Under the pieces are notes generated by a model. The model was not told the DNA's origin, ran no database searches, and worked only from the letters and a program-made list of their open reading frames with translations. Below, piece after piece: positions 44,434 through 54,915 of a stretch of DNA of 64,000 nt (the first letter of the stretch is position 1; each line of letters opens with the position of its first letter). Source of the DNA: CAVWZH01 sp963765285 (GTDB lineage Bacteria; Acidobacteriota; Terriglobia; Terriglobales; Acidobacteriaceae); the NCBI GenBank assembly GCA_963765285.1, contig CAVXVR010000006.1, positions 62,001 to 126,000 of the forward strand, read 5' to 3'. A program made the translations under genes and the position numbers.

Positions 44434-47400
44434 TTAGAAGATGAACTTCAGACCCAGCGCCAACTGGCGGGCATTGCTGGCCAAGCTGGCTCTTGGCATT
44501 GTTGAAGTTCGAGGCCATCGGAATAAAGTAGTTCCTCTGGGTCTGACCGGTGATGCTGATCGAGGTCACCTGGTTGATGCTGCCGGTCACGATACTGCGG
44601 GTGATTGAGGAAGTTCAAAGCGGTGAACGCAGAACTCAATGCGATACCGCTCAGTCAAGCGCAATGTGTTTGGAAACGGTCAAGTCGACATTGTTGATCG
44701 CCGGCGTGGCCAACGTATTGCGGCTGCCCGTAGGCAGGGCTCCCGCGCCAGCCGTGATGTACTGGGCATTGGGGTTGATTCGCCAGATAGGCCACGATGA
44801 AGCCGGCATTGTGGCCGCGTTGCGCCAGCTCGTTGACATCGCTGCCCGTGCCCTTGACGCCGTCGGGATTGACAATCGCCCGATCGGGAGCACCGTCACT
44901 GTTCAGGTTGGAGTCCGACGCCGCTTTGCACCGTGCCCCATTGGCCCGATTCCCAGGTGTAAATCGGAGCGATCTCATAGTTGCCCATGACGTTCCGCTT
45001 CAGCCAGCTCGAGCTGTTCTTGTAGAACGGCACTTCATAGACCGCCGAAATCGTAGACCCGGTGACGATGATCCAGGATCGAGTTGGCGCGCTCGGCCGG
45101 CAGATCGCGGAAGTTCTGCGGGCGGCGTGGTGCAATAATCGTGGAGAAGAAATCAGCCGTGCTGTTGTCAATCGTATGGCTGAAGGTGTAAGCCGCCTGG
45201 AATTGCAGGCCGCTGCAGAAACGGCGGTTCAACTGGGTCTGCAGGCCGTGATAGGTCGACGATCCCCAGGGCTCGTAGGCCGTGATTTCGCTGAAGAAAC
45301 CGCGAGTTGCGGGCAATGTTCCCGCCGCTAGCCGCCGCAAGGCCGTATGTTCAGACAGCAGATTGGGTGCGGGACAAAGCCCGCCAGCGTCGATATTGGC
45401 GCCCGACGATGCCGCCGGGCCGTCTAGCGTCGGTTGGTCAGCGCGTCCAGCTGCGCTTGGCCAGGAGTGCTGCAAATACGTGGGCAGTGGTTGCTCGGTG
45501 TCACGATGTCAACCACGTTGAGCCGGTTCTGCACGTTGAGGCAGTGCCGCGCGTGCCGACATAACGAACTTCCGCCGTGTAGTTGGACTTGAAAACCTTC
45601 TGCACGCCGAAATTCCACGAAAGGGCCACCGGGTACTTCACGTTGTTGGGAAGAAAGGCCGAGGTGGACGCCCGTGCCGTCGGCCTGATCAAGGATCGTG
45701 ATGCCGCTGGAGGGCTGGAACGGGATTCCGCCGGTGGCCAGGAAAGGGACCTGGCAGACGGTTTGGAGTTGGGACAGTCGGCGGTACTGCCGATCTGCGG
45801 CGGGCGCTCTAGCACGCCGATGTTGTCATACAGGATGTCGTAGCCCATGCCGATACCGCCGCGGATGGAGGTGGTTCCGTTAGTGCCCGGCGAGTAAGCG
45901 AACCCAACGCGCGGCATGTAGTCATTCTTCGGCGCCTGCGGCGCACCGAAAGTGATCAGCCCCGGAACATTGGCAATCGAGTTGAGACTCTGTTGTGTCC
46001 AGCCGTAGGGCGTGCTGTTGTACTCGTAACGCACGCCGAGATTCAGACTGATGTTCGAGCGTATCTTCCAAATGTCATTCGCATACCAGTAGATGCCATA
46101 CTGGTCGCCGGAATAGCCCGCGCTGCCGAAGCTGCGCTCCCCAAGGGTCATCGGGAAGTTGGTCCAAGGCATAAATGCCAGGGTTCTGTACTCGTAGTCA
46201 CCCCGCGAGCGCTGGATGAACAATCTGCGGCGTGATGTATCTGCGACCTTCGCCGCCGAACTTGAAGGTGTGGTTCCCTTTCACCCAAGTCACGTTGTCC
46301 ACAGCCTGGTAAAGGTTCTGCTGGCTGTACTGCGGCGCGTTAGGATCGGGTCCTATGTTGATGCCCAAGCTCGTCGATGGTGATATTGGGAAATTGGTCC
46401 AGCGTCGGCAGATAAGTCAGGTTGGGGACCACGTAATTGTAGCCCCACCGGTTGATAGCCCACGCGAACCTCGTTGCTTACGGTCGGACGAGAAGGTGTG
46501 GTACTCGCTGAGCGCAATGACGTGGAACGGCTGAGTCAGTGTTCGTGATAAAAAACTGGGCAAGAGTTGTGCCGATCAGACCCGGGATCAATCTGTGCCA
46601 GGCTGTTATAGATGTAGCGTCCCCGGATCTGGTCCTTGTCGCTGATGTTGTAGTCCATCGATGTGGTCAGCGCCTTGTTGTTGAGATAGGTTGGCGCCTC
46701 CAAGGTTGGAAAACGCCAACCGAGTTGTGATCCCCAGATACGTTCCCATCAGGTGCCGGTGGGGCGTATGCATTTCGACAGACTTTCTGTGTGCACCTGC
46801 GTCGGAGTGTCAGGCACGAGGCGCAACGTGAAATTTTTCAGCGCATTCACGGTTGGCCGTCGAGCTCCCGGCACGCCCAGCAAGCTGTGGCGTAGCCCTG
46901 TGCGGTAGGGGCCGACATGGCGTTCCACCGGGGAGCGCCACTTGGCCCACCGGGTTGTATTCGTAGTTTACGAAGAAGAAGAGCTTGTTCTTGAAGATCG
47001 GGCCGCCCACCTGCCCGCCAAAACGGTTGTTGTCATAGCGCGGCTGCACGATCGGCTGACCTGGCGGGTGTTGTTGACGACCGCTTGATCGATGGCGTTC
47101 AGGTTGCGGTTCTGGAAATACTCGTACGCCCGGCCGTGGAAGCTGTTGGTACCGCTCAGCACGACGGTATTGAACTGGCCGCCGTTCGAGTGGCCGAACT
47201 CGGCGTTGAACTGGTTCTGCAGAACGGTAAAGTTGGCCACGGCGTCGTTGGGCACGTAGGCCAAGGGACCGGTCACGCCCTTGTTGTTGTTGTCCACACC
47301 TTCAATCGTGAAGTTGTTGTCGCGGGGGCGCTGTCCGCCTACCGCCGGGCCCGATCCGGCACCCAGACCGCCGGTGGTGCCGACGCCAGACTGCAACAGG

Positions 47401-47907
47401 GACAGGTTCAAAACGCCGCTGCCCAGCGCGCCGCCGAAAGCCGCGGTCGGCAAGTCAGCAAGCTGCTTGTCCTCGTAAGTGGACTGGATCTGCGCCGTGG
47501 TGGTGTCGATGATCGGCGCTTCACCGGACACTTCAACCACTTCGTTGGCCGCGCCCGGAGAAAGGGTCACGTTGGCGGTGGCGGTCACGTTCAGCTGCAC
47601 TTCCACCTGCACGGTGGTGGTGCGGAAGCCGCTGGCCTTCACCGTAATCTTGTAGAAACCGATGAGCAGGTTGTCGAAACGGTATTCGCCCGTGGCGTTG
47701 GTTTTGGTGTTCGCGCCGACCCCGGTGTTGATGTTGGTCACGTTGACGTCGGCGCTTGGCCACCGCCGCACCGGAGGAATCTGTCACGGTGCCGACGATG
47801 TTGCCGCTGATGGCTTGGCCGTAGGCCACACCTGTCGTCAACGTCATCACACCCAGCAATGCGAATACGAGCGCGAGAACCTTAATTGTGGGGATCAACC
47901 GATTCAT
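44434..47907 (-). pseudogene. Oar-like TonB-dependent receptor, many frameshifts
   Basis: ATG 47907 (AGGAG upstream) starts a signal peptide ending GVAYGQ, then a carboxypeptidase-regulatory domain (GNIVGTVTDSSGAAVA to GFYKITVKASGF), a plug domain (TIEGVDNNNKGVTG, GGQFNTVVLSGTNSFHG) and a beta-barrel ending RQLALGLKFIF, with the terminal Phe expected for outer-membrane proteins. The span of about 1157 codons is normal for this family. The frame is broken repeatedly, at about 47760, 47055, 46910 and then every few hundred bases. Individual pieces remain well conserved, for example KNDYMPRVGFAYSPGTNG. Relatives import large substrates; here the gene is either dead or mis-sequenced. Confidence 0.85.
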
Positions 47908-48167
47908 GGGTTTTCTCCTAGATTCGAAGTCCAAGTCAGCCTCGGGGATCAGGCTGGAACCGCTAAAACCTGAAACTGTCATAGGTAAACAGCGAAACAT
48001 TCCGGTTGTGTCAAAGCAAATAACATTCCAAAACACTCATGAATAACACTTAATGTTTTCAACACCTTGTGCGCACGCAAGTGTCTAGTTTATTGAAAAG
48101 TGGAGAGGTCTGGGACGAAGCCCTATGAAATCTTGTATTTGCGTGCCGGGCGGCTCGCCGATTGTCT

Positions 48168-48533
48168 ATGGCACAATCAGCCATGCACGCGGAGCAATTC
48201 CGGGAAGGAATCAGCCTGTTTAATCGCGGGGAGTTTTTCGAGGCGCACGAAGCCCTCGAGGACGTGTGGCGGGCCGCTCCCGCAGGCGAGAAACTGTTCC
48301 TGCAAGGCCTGATTCAGGTGGCCGTGGCCTTGCACCATCACAGCAAAGGAAATCTGGTGGGGGCGCGATCACTATTGGGACGAGCTGCAAAGAATCTCTC
48401 TAAGTATCCGGACGGCTTCGGGGGGCTGCAGCTGGAATCACTTCGCCACTCACTAGCTCAGTGGCAACATGCCTTCGCCGAGGGTGGGGACCTGCCAGTT
48501 TCCCCCAAGCTGCAACTGAGCCAGGAGTTGTAA
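48168..48533 (+). CDS. DUF309 family protein
   Basis: The 121-residue protein has the DUF309 signature FNRGEFFEAHEALEDVWR followed by FLQGLIQVAVALHHHSKGN. The fold is an all-helical bundle; the biochemical function is unknown. Starts at 48162 (TTG), 48168 (ATG) and 48183 (ATG) are all possible; I choose 48168. It is divergent from the TonB receptor and converges with the SH3 lipoprotein gene, with seven bases between stops. Confidence 0.8.
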   Translation: MAQSAMHAEQFREGISLFNRGEFFEAHEALEDVWRAAPAGEKLFLQGLIQVAVALHHHSKGNLVGARSLLGRAAKNLSKYPDGFGGLQLESLRHSLAQWQHAFAEGGDLPVSPKLQLSQEL

Positions 48534-48539
48534 CCGCAT

Positions 48540-49598
48540 CTACGGATTCTGCCCGGCCCGGCGGTGGCTGGGCTTCGTCGCTGAGCGCTTGCTTGAGGAC
48601 GTCGGTTTTTCGCCCGGAGCCAACACCCTTCGCACGATTGGCGTATTCAATTTGTACTTGCGCTCACTGACGTTGCCGTCGTCGTCCTTGACGTGGACCA
48701 CAAAAACCGGCAGCAAGCCTTCTTTCTCAAAATTCTCCTGGGAGACGGTCACCGGAAGCACGGCATTCAAGTTGTGCTCGCGGTAAGCGGTTTCGTAGCG
48801 ATGCCGACGCGCGTTCCAGGTAAAGACGCGAATCTGGTTGAAGTCGAATGGCATGCCGTCCTTGTTTTCGGTCAGCAACACCAGATACTGCGAGACTTTC
48901 TGTGCGCCGTCGGCGACCTGGTCGAGCACAAACGAAGCGACAATGCGCTGGCCTTCGGCATACTGCGCGATCTCGAGGGGAACGTCGATGTCCACGAAGC
49001 GGGAGAGCACCCAGCCCACATGGCCTTCCGTATCGCGGATCAACCACCAATCTTCCATGACGGGGGCGGGCACGTTTCCGCTTGAGCCACCGGCACTTGC
49101 CGGCTTCGCGGGCGCTCCCGGAACCACCTTTTCGCTGGTGGCACGTTTGAGAATGGAAATTTTGGATCCCTGATCGAGCTGGTAAAGATGCTCGGCCCCG
49201 CGGTTGGGGTCGAGATGAATGTTGGTCTGATTATGGGTAATGCCGGTGGCCTGGACGGCAGAATTCTGTTCTTGCGCAACAAGTCTCTGGAATCCATCAA
49301 ACACCTGCCGGCTGACCAGGTTGCGCTGCTCGATCCATCCCTCGGCGCCGGAGGAAGTGCGCACGCGAACGAAGCGCCGCTCGCGTCCCAGCACCTGCAC
49401 CGCTTCGCCATTCTTGACAGTGCCAGTCTTGTTGTAGACCGTGGCCACCTGGTCGCGCAGGATGGCCTGCGGAGCGGAAACATAGTTGATCTCGTGAGTT
49501 TGCCGGCCGCGGGAGCAGCCGGGAAGGAGCACTAAGGCGGTCAGCGCAAGCGCGAGCCCCTCTCTTGCCGATATCAATTTTGCGGGAGTCAACACCAC
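48540..49598 (-). CDS. SH3-domain lipoprotein
   Basis: A lipobox LLPGC with Cys28 marks this 352-residue protein as a lipoprotein. Two bacterial SH3-like regions follow: about 45-95 (VATVYNKTGTVKNGEAVQVLG, GAEGWIEQRNLVS) and about 120-215 (NIHLDPNRGAEHLYQLDQGSK, TEGHVGWVLSRFVD). The C-terminal part is a beta-rich domain with a basic Ser/Lys/Arg tail. Such SH3 modules bind peptidoglycan or peptides; an envelope role is likely. It has no operon partner. Confidence 0.75.
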   Translation of the reverse strand: MVLTPAKLISAREGLALALTALVLLPGCSRGRQTHEINYVSAPQAILRDQVATVYNKTGTVKNGEAVQVLGRERRFVRVRTSSGAEGWIEQRNLVSRQVFDGFQRLVAQEQNSAVQATGITHNQTNIHLDPNRGAEHLYQLDQGSKISILKRATSEKVVPGAPAKPASAGGSSGNVPAPVMEDWWLIRDTEGHVGWVLSRFVDIDVPLEIAQYAEGQRIVASFVLDQVADGAQKVSQYLVLLTENKDGMPFDFNQIRVFTWNARRHRYETAYREHNLNAVLPVTVSQENFEKEGLLPVFVVHVKDDDGNVSERKYKLNTPIVRRVLAPGEKPTSSSKRSATKPSHRRAGQNP

Positions 49599-49830
49599 AA
49601 ATATAGCGCGAGGAGAGCGAGCGCGCTGGTGACTTTAGACAGTAGGGAGAGAGAACGGAAAAACCTCTAGACGTCGTTGGGCGGTTGGCTGGAGCGGGCG
49701 TCCCGGCATTCGCCAGAGCAGCGTGTTGCTCGATCTGAGCGCACTGCGCGGCCCGGCGGTCAGTGCCACGGATAATAGCTCGTTTAGCTTGTGCGCTCGA
49801 CGAGATGGCGATCGGCAACAGGCGCTGGAT

Positions 49831-50895
49831 TTAGTCTCCGAAGCAGATACCGATGGCGCGGGCGGCGCGCACCAATTCGCCTTGGGGATCGACGGTCTTC
49901 AGGCGGCCTATGGCTTCGCTGATGTCGACAGCTTCGATACGCTCGCCGCGCAGGCAGACCATTTTGCCGAACTGGCCCTGCGCGATCAGGTCTACTGCGG
50001 CGACTCCGAAGCGTGTGGCCAGGACGCGGTCGAAGGCGCTGGGAGAACCGCCGCGTTGAATGTGTCCGAGTACGCTGACGCGCACTTCTTTGTGCGCCTG
50101 TACAGAAATGGCATCGCCCACCAGATTGCCCACTGAACCGTTTCCCGAAGGATGACTTAGCTCGGGCGGCAATTGCACGCCTTCGGCAACGACGACGATG
50201 GTGAAGCGCTTGCCGTAGCCTTCGCGCTCGGAGACGTGATCGCAGATGCGTTGCAGGCTGAAACGAATCTCAGGAATCAGAACCACGTGCGCCCCGCCGG
50301 CCATGCCGGCGCTCAGTGCGATCCAGCCGGCGTCGCGGCCCATGAGTTCGATCACCATGACGCGGTGATGGGCTTCGGCGGTGGTGTGGATCTTGTCGAC
50401 CGCATCGGTGGCCGTGGCCACCCCCGTGTCGAATCCGAAGGTGCGGTCGGTGGCGGAGAGGTCGTTGTCAATAGTCTTCGGCACTCCCACAACCCTCAGG
50501 CCTTTATGAAACAGTTGCAGCGCGATTTTTTGTGAGCCATCGCCGCCGATGCTGATGATGGCGTCGATGCCTAGCTTTTGCGCGTTGGCGATGACGTCGG
50601 CGGAGATGTCGCGGGTGATCTCTTTGCCGTTCTCCGTCGTGCAATATTTGAAAGGATCGCCCCGGTTGGTGGTGCCAAGGATGGTTCCGCCGCGGGGCAG
50701 AATTCCGGCGACATGCTTGAGCGTGAGTTCGCGAGACCGTTCCGGCCAGATCAGGCCGTCGAAGCCATCCGGGATGCCGATGACCCTCCATTTGTATTTG
50801 AGGAAGGCAGCTTTGACCGCAGCGCGGATGACCGCGTTGAGTCCGGGGGCGTCGCCGCCGCCGGTGCAGATGCCGATACAGCGAATATCCGACAT
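49831..50895 (-). CDS. pfkA: 6-phosphofructokinase
   Basis: The enzyme phosphorylates fructose 6-phosphate in glycolysis. The 354-residue protein has ICTGGGDAPGLNAVIR at the N-terminus, GGTILGTTNRGDPF, the nucleotide-site motif IGGDGSQK, the catalytic VPKTIDNDL, and substrate residues in ELMGRDAGWIAL. The glycine in GGDG points to ATP use, while lysine in PKTIDND is found in PPi-using and mixed-group enzymes (classical ATP enzymes have PGTIDND). It therefore belongs to the intermediate group III type, and the phosphoryl donor is not certain. Confidence 0.92.
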   Translation of the reverse strand: MSDIRCIGICTGGGDAPGLNAVIRAAVKAAFLKYKWRVIGIPDGFDGLIWPERSRELTLKHVAGILPRGGTILGTTNRGDPFKYCTTENGKEITRDISADVIANAQKLGIDAIISIGGDGSQKIALQLFHKGLRVVGVPKTIDNDLSATDRTFGFDTGVATATDAVDKIHTTAEAHHRVMVIELMGRDAGWIALSAGMAGGAHVVLIPEIRFSLQRICDHVSEREGYGKRFTIVVVAEGVQLPPELSHPSGNGSVGNLVGDAISVQAHKEVRVSVLGHIQRGGSPSAFDRVLATRFGVAAVDLIAQGQFGKMVCLRGERIEAVDISEAIGRLKTVDPQGELVRAARAIGICFGD

Positions 50896-50999
50896 GGGGA
50901 TGAGGGCAGGAAGCTGCGTTCAATTTTCGGCTCAGCCGGGTGGGAGTGACAACGTTACGAGGAGACGTAGGAAGCTAACGGGAGCGCTTTAGGCTGATC

Positions 51000-51632
51000 T
51001 TACTGCCCGTCGGTGTTTACCGTTATGCTCATTTGCCCTTGGTTGGCCAAGTTATCGTTGGCAGTTATAAACGTTGAACCCACGGTGGGAAAGGTCGCTA
51101 CACCGCCTGAAGTGATGCTTACGACGTTGCTGTTGTTTGAAGTCCACGTTACACCCTGCGCGGGTGATCCGTTGAGCGAGGCGGTAAAGGACTGCGCGGG
51201 CGATCCCACTTTGAAGTGGCCGTTGGAGTTGAGGCCGCAAGGGGTAAGGGTAAGACCCGTCGGCGGAACGGGCGTGGCCGTCGCCTGGACTCCGTTGAAG
51301 ATGGCGGTGATGGTAATGGATGTTCCCGTGCCGATGGCCGTCGCAAAGCCCGGCGCCGCCGCGGTTTTGGGGTTGGATGTGCCGATGCTGACGGAACAAG
51401 GAGCTGAGCTGGTCCAGAGGGCGCTGGTGGTCACATCGGAAGTCGTGTTGTCGCTCAGTGTAGCGACGGCGGAGAATTGCTGAGTTCCTCCCTGGCTCAG
51501 GGTTGGGCTGGAGGGGGTGATCGTCATCGCCGTGGGCTGGTTGACAAAAAACCCCTTGCAGCCGGCCGCAAAGGCGATGGTCAAAATGGTCGTAAACGCA
51601 AGCAGGAGTTGGAGTTTTCTCTTAATACCCAT
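51000..51632 (-). CDS. Ig-like (BIG2) lipoprotein
   Basis: The 210-residue protein has a lipoprotein signal (FAAGCKG, Cys25). Two bacterial Ig-like repeats follow, seen in the phrases SPTLSQGGTQQFSAVATLSDN and VTWTSNNSNVVSITSGGVATF. These domains usually serve as structural spacers on the cell surface. There is no catalytic region. A second gene of this type lies at 62244. Confidence 0.75.
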   Translation of the reverse strand: MGIKRKLQLLLAFTTILTIAFAAGCKGFFVNQPTAMTITPSSPTLSQGGTQQFSAVATLSDNTTSDVTTSALWTSSAPCSVSIGTSNPKTAAAPGFATAIGTGTSITITAIFNGVQATATPVPPTGLTLTPCGLNSNGHFKVGSPAQSFTASLNGSPAQGVTWTSNNSNVVSITSGGVATFPTVGSTFITANDNLANQGQMSITVNTDGQ

Positions 51633-51920
51633 GGATTACAAAGCCTCAGCTGACACGTTCTCTCCCGCAGCGTCCGTACGGCTCAACGGAGATTGTAGCA
51701 GAGAATTTTCCGCCCGCGCCGGTCATGTACCAACGTGTGCAAACCCCTCGGGGCTCTCGAAGTCTCGTTACGCTTTCAGCCCTGTGTAGGCGATTCCCTG
51801 CGCCCTCCTTAATGGAGAACGTTGCACGAAGGGGAGCTTGCAGCCGGATTTTTTGGCCGAGTACAAACCGCGCTCGACCATCTGCCAATCAACCTCATCT
51901 GATAGCCTGAACCGATACTG

Positions 51921-53399
51921 ATGAAAAAGTATTCGCCCGCCCTCCTGCTGAGCTGCGCAGTCGTCTTCATGACTGCCGGCTTCGTTCTGGCGCAAGCCCC
52001 TGCTGTGCCAACGCAATCCGGGTTGAACGGCCAGAAGCGTTCGAATCCACCCACGCCATCGATCTGCGCCCCCTGCATCCGGAAGCACATGGAGTTCCTG
52101 GCATCCGATGCTCTGCGGGGACGAGGCAGCGCGACCGCCGATGAGTTGGCCGCCGCGAAATATGTTGCTTCGGAACTCCTTGCTTACGGAGTTGCGCCAG
52201 CGGGTGACGAGGGCGGCTATTTGCAGCAAGCGGCGATCGTGCGCCGCAAGTTCACTGCGGCTCCCCGGCTGCGAGTGGCGAGTCCGGGCTCGGCAGCGAA
52301 CAACACGGTCGCAAGCTGGACCTATGGTGCGGATTTCCGGACGCCGCAATTGACCCAATTTGAGTTCGCCGGCCGCCTGCAGAAGATTGAGGCGGAGGAG
52401 ACTGAAGTCAAAATCATCCCGGGAGCGATTGTTCTGGTCTCGTGGAAAACTGCGACCAGATCAAAAATTCGTCAGAGGGCGTTGCGGGCGCAAGCTGAGG
52501 GCGCAGTGGCAGCTTTGGCCGCGTTTCCCGATGAGCCAGAAGATTTCGCCTCTGCCGCTGAATTGCCGAAACTGCCGCCCTTGCTAGAGGGCGAATCGCT
52601 GCGCCGGATGGGCGGAAACCTCAATCTGCTGGAGTTGAGCGTGGCGACTGCCAAGGCTCTCGAGCAATTGCCTGAGGGTACGCGGTTGCTCTTCTCGGGA
52701 CCGACAGCGGCCGAAATAAGCCACACCTGGAACGCTCTTGGCATAATCCCGGGGAGCGATTTGAAGTTGCGCGATTCGGCGGTATTGTTTTCGGCGCACC
52801 TGGACCATGTAGGCGTGGGGACGCCGGTGGCCGGCGACAGCATTTACAACGGCGCCGATGATGACGCTTCTGGTGTGGCTGCGGTGCTTGAGTTGGCGCG
52901 CGTGCTGGCCTCTGGGCCGCGGCCGCGGCGCACTGTGATCTTCGCGCTCTTTGGCAGCGAAGAAATTGGCGGTCTGGGTTCGACCTATTTCCAGGCGCAT
53001 CCGCCCATCCCGCTCAAGGATATTGCCGCGAACCTGGAGTTTGAAATGATTGGCCGGGCTGACCCCGTGGTGCAGGCTGACACGCTCTGGCTGACGGGAT
53101 GGGAACGCTCCAACCTGGGGCCGGCACTGGCTGCGCACGGCGCCCATCTGGTGGGCGATCCACATCCGGCGCAAGATTTTTTTGCCCGTTCGGATAATTA
53201 TGTTCTGGCTAAAAAGGGGGTAGTGGCGCAAACCGTTTCGAGCTTTGGATTGCACAAGGATTATCACCAGCCCAGCGACGACCTGGCGCACATCGACTTT
53301 GAACACATGAATGCCGCTATCGCTTCGCTTTTGGGTCCGGTGGCGTGGCTGGTGAATGCTGACTTTGTGCCGGCGTGGAACGCGGGAGAGAAACCGTAG
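51921..53399 (+). CDS. M28 family secreted metallopeptidase
   Basis: The 492-residue exported protein has a signal peptide (about 1-25, ending VLAQ). The M28 aminopeptidase core follows: SAHLDHVG (zinc His), NGADDDASGVAAVLELA (bridging Asp), FGSEEIGGLGS (catalytic Glu plus ligand) and LHKDYHQPSDD (final His). A PA-like insert lies between about 100 and 280. It probably trims peptides in the periplasm. The 288-base gap upstream contains no gene and no strong ribosome binding site. Confidence 0.87.
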   Translation: MKKYSPALLLSCAVVFMTAGFVLAQAPAVPTQSGLNGQKRSNPPTPSICAPCIRKHMEFLASDALRGRGSATADELAAAKYVASELLAYGVAPAGDEGGYLQQAAIVRRKFTAAPRLRVASPGSAANNTVASWTYGADFRTPQLTQFEFAGRLQKIEAEETEVKIIPGAIVLVSWKTATRSKIRQRALRAQAEGAVAALAAFPDEPEDFASAAELPKLPPLLEGESLRRMGGNLNLLELSVATAKALEQLPEGTRLLFSGPTAAEISHTWNALGIIPGSDLKLRDSAVLFSAHLDHVGVGTPVAGDSIYNGADDDASGVAAVLELARVLASGPRPRRTVIFALFGSEEIGGLGSTYFQAHPPIPLKDIAANLEFEMIGRADPVVQADTLWLTGWERSNLGPALAAHGAHLVGDPHPAQDFFARSDNYVLAKKGVVAQTVSSFGLHKDYHQPSDDLAHIDFEHMNAAIASLLGPVAWLVNADFVPAWNAGEKP

Positions 53400-53400
53400 A

Positions 53401-53466
53401 GCAGTGGGCAGTGGGCAGTGATCGGGCGTTTGCTACTGGCCACTGACCACTGACAACTGACCACTG
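53401..53466. repeat. Heptamer array with inverted arms (CAGTGGG type)
   Basis: Left arm GCAGTGGGCAGTGGGCAGTG and right arm CCACTGACCACTGACAACTG are complementary and both have a 7-base period. It lies between the convergent M28 and DUF2203 genes. Confidence 0.7.
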
Positions 53467-53468
53467 GT

Positions 53469-53903
53469 TTAATGCGTTCTCTTCGCTTTGGCGATGCGCT
53501 CGTCGATGCGCTTGCGGCCGGCGAAACCTTCGCTCACGCCGTGCCAGTGCGTGATTGATTTTTCGCCGAGTTTCCAGCAAAGCAGCACGGTGTGGCCATC
53601 CACTTCGCAGGGAAAATCGAGCAGGCCGATGTCGAGGTCTTTGACCTGCACGCCGATGGAATCAATCTCGGCGATGGCGTCTTTCACGCGCTGCACCGCC
53701 TTCTCGCGCTCGGCCTTGCGGCGGGCGAGATGGACGATGTTCAGGAATGTGCCACCGTTGAGAAACACGCGGTGGGCGACTTCCTGAAACTCGGCGTCTA
53801 CCGACTCGATCAGCGTTTTGCCATCAATGGCAGTACGCAGCAGGGATTCAAGTACGGGGAGAAGGGATTGGGCTTCATCGAGAGTAAAACTACGGTCGGC
53901 CAT
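53469..53903 (-). CDS. DUF2203 family protein
   Basis: Starting at ATG 53903, this 144-residue protein shows the DUF2203 pattern: FTLDEAQSLLPVLESLL at the N-terminus, GIQVKDLDIGLLDFP-like sequence in the middle and CWKLGEKSITHWHGVSEGFAGRK at the end. The two histidines and the Cys near the end may bind a metal. The function of the family is unknown. A longer frame to 53984 is unlikely to be translated. Confidence 0.85.
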   Translation of the reverse strand: MADRSFTLDEAQSLLPVLESLLRTAIDGKTLIESVDAEFQEVAHRVFLNGGTFLNIVHLARRKAEREKAVQRVKDAIAEIDSIGVQVKDLDIGLLDFPCEVDGHTVLLCWKLGEKSITHWHGVSEGFAGRKRIDERIAKAKRTH

Positions 53904-53991
53904 AGGAGTATAAGGGCATTTTAGTCCATTCCGGGCGATCCGTGTCTCGCTTTCGGCTCTCGCGGGCGAGAGCGCCCGCGGCACACTTCTC

Positions 53992-54813
53992 TCAACGGGT
54001 TCTTCCGTGGGAGGGATCTGCTTCCATCGCCGTGTCCAGGTCGATGTGCAGCTTCAAGGCAGGGTCGATTCCAGGCGGATAGCAACTCCCGTCGAGGCTG
54101 TAGTTGGCGGGACATCCGCGGGCGACATCTTTTCGTTTGGGTGATTGGGCAAACTGCCAGACTCCCACAAAATCGAGGCCACTCTCGGCCGGGCTCGGCG
54201 GAGGTTTGGGAAGTAAGCATCCAGGTGACGGCGGGCAAGCGTCGTTACTCACGAAGTAGACCAGGCGCCTTCCTCCTGCGCTCTGGCGAATGTCTTCCGC
54301 GGTAACGATGTTGCCGTCGTCTTTGGCTGGAATTCCCGAACAATATATGCCGGCTTGGAATCCGGCAGCGATCACGCCGTCTACCCAGGCGAAGATGTAG
54401 GCTTTTTGCTCGGGCAGCATGCGTCCGCCTTGCTCCTGGTCGAGAAAAATGATGGTCTGCGCGGGAAAGCCTTCGCGGCGGACAGCGGTGACGGCGTCGT
54501 GCGCGTCATACTGGCCGAGCTTCGCGGCGTTGGCAAGGGATTTCAGTTCGGCATAGAGGCGGCCATTGAAAAGAACGAGAAAACCAAATCCTGCGGATTC
54601 GAGGGCGATACGGTGGCCAGTCCACGTGTTCGCGCGCTCGCCGGGGGGATTGTTGAGCCAGTATCCGGCGTAGGAGAAAGTCTGGCGCAGAGCTTTGAGG
54701 TTGGCGTCGCCCGGATAGTCGTTGCGGTCGAAGCCGAGGTAAGGTTGATTTTGAGTTTGTGCCGGCGGAGCAAAGATCGCATTGATGGCCAGGAGAAGAG
54801 CAAGGAGCTTCAC
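53992..54813 (-). CDS. DUF1906 (glycoside hydrolase-like) secreted protein
   Basis: The 273-residue protein has a signal peptide (about 1-20) and a TIM-barrel-like domain of the Rv2525c/DUF1906 type: YLGFDRNDYPGD at the first strand, FAYAGYWLNNPPGE-like sequence, TIIFLDQEQGG with acidic residues that could be catalytic, and FQAGIYCSGIPAKD. This family resembles GH25 lysozymes and is thought to act on cell walls. Enzyme activity has not been shown for most members. Confidence 0.75.
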   Translation of the reverse strand: MKLLALLLAINAIFAPPAQTQNQPYLGFDRNDYPGDANLKALRQTFSYAGYWLNNPPGERANTWTGHRIALESAGFGFLVLFNGRLYAELKSLANAAKLGQYDAHDAVTAVRREGFPAQTIIFLDQEQGGRMLPEQKAYIFAWVDGVIAAGFQAGIYCSGIPAKDDGNIVTAEDIRQSAGGRRLVYFVSNDACPPSPGCLLPKPPPSPAESGLDFVGVWQFAQSPKRKDVARGCPANYSLDGSCYPPGIDPALKLHIDLDTAMEADPSHGRTR

Positions 54814-54840
54814 AACTTGATGTTACACCGGCGGTTTTCG

Positions 54841-54912
54841 ACCACGGAGCACACAGAGGACACTGAGAAAGCGCATCCAACCACTGACGGCACTGAGTAC
54901 ACAGAGAGTGCC
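54841..54912. repeat. CCACGGAGCACACAGAGG short-period repeat
   Basis: Degenerate words of 8-10 bases (CACAGAGGACACTGAG, CACTGAGTACACAGAG) between the moaA stop and the DUF1906 gene; it is the reverse complement of the motif at 26838 and 19547. Confidence 0.5.
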
Positions 54913-54915
54913 AAG

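Noticed and set aside
51768..52358. Open frame of 196 codons on the minus strand
   Set aside because: It overlaps the start of the M28 peptidase gene, which has a signal peptide and zinc motifs; the antisense frame has no family resemblance.
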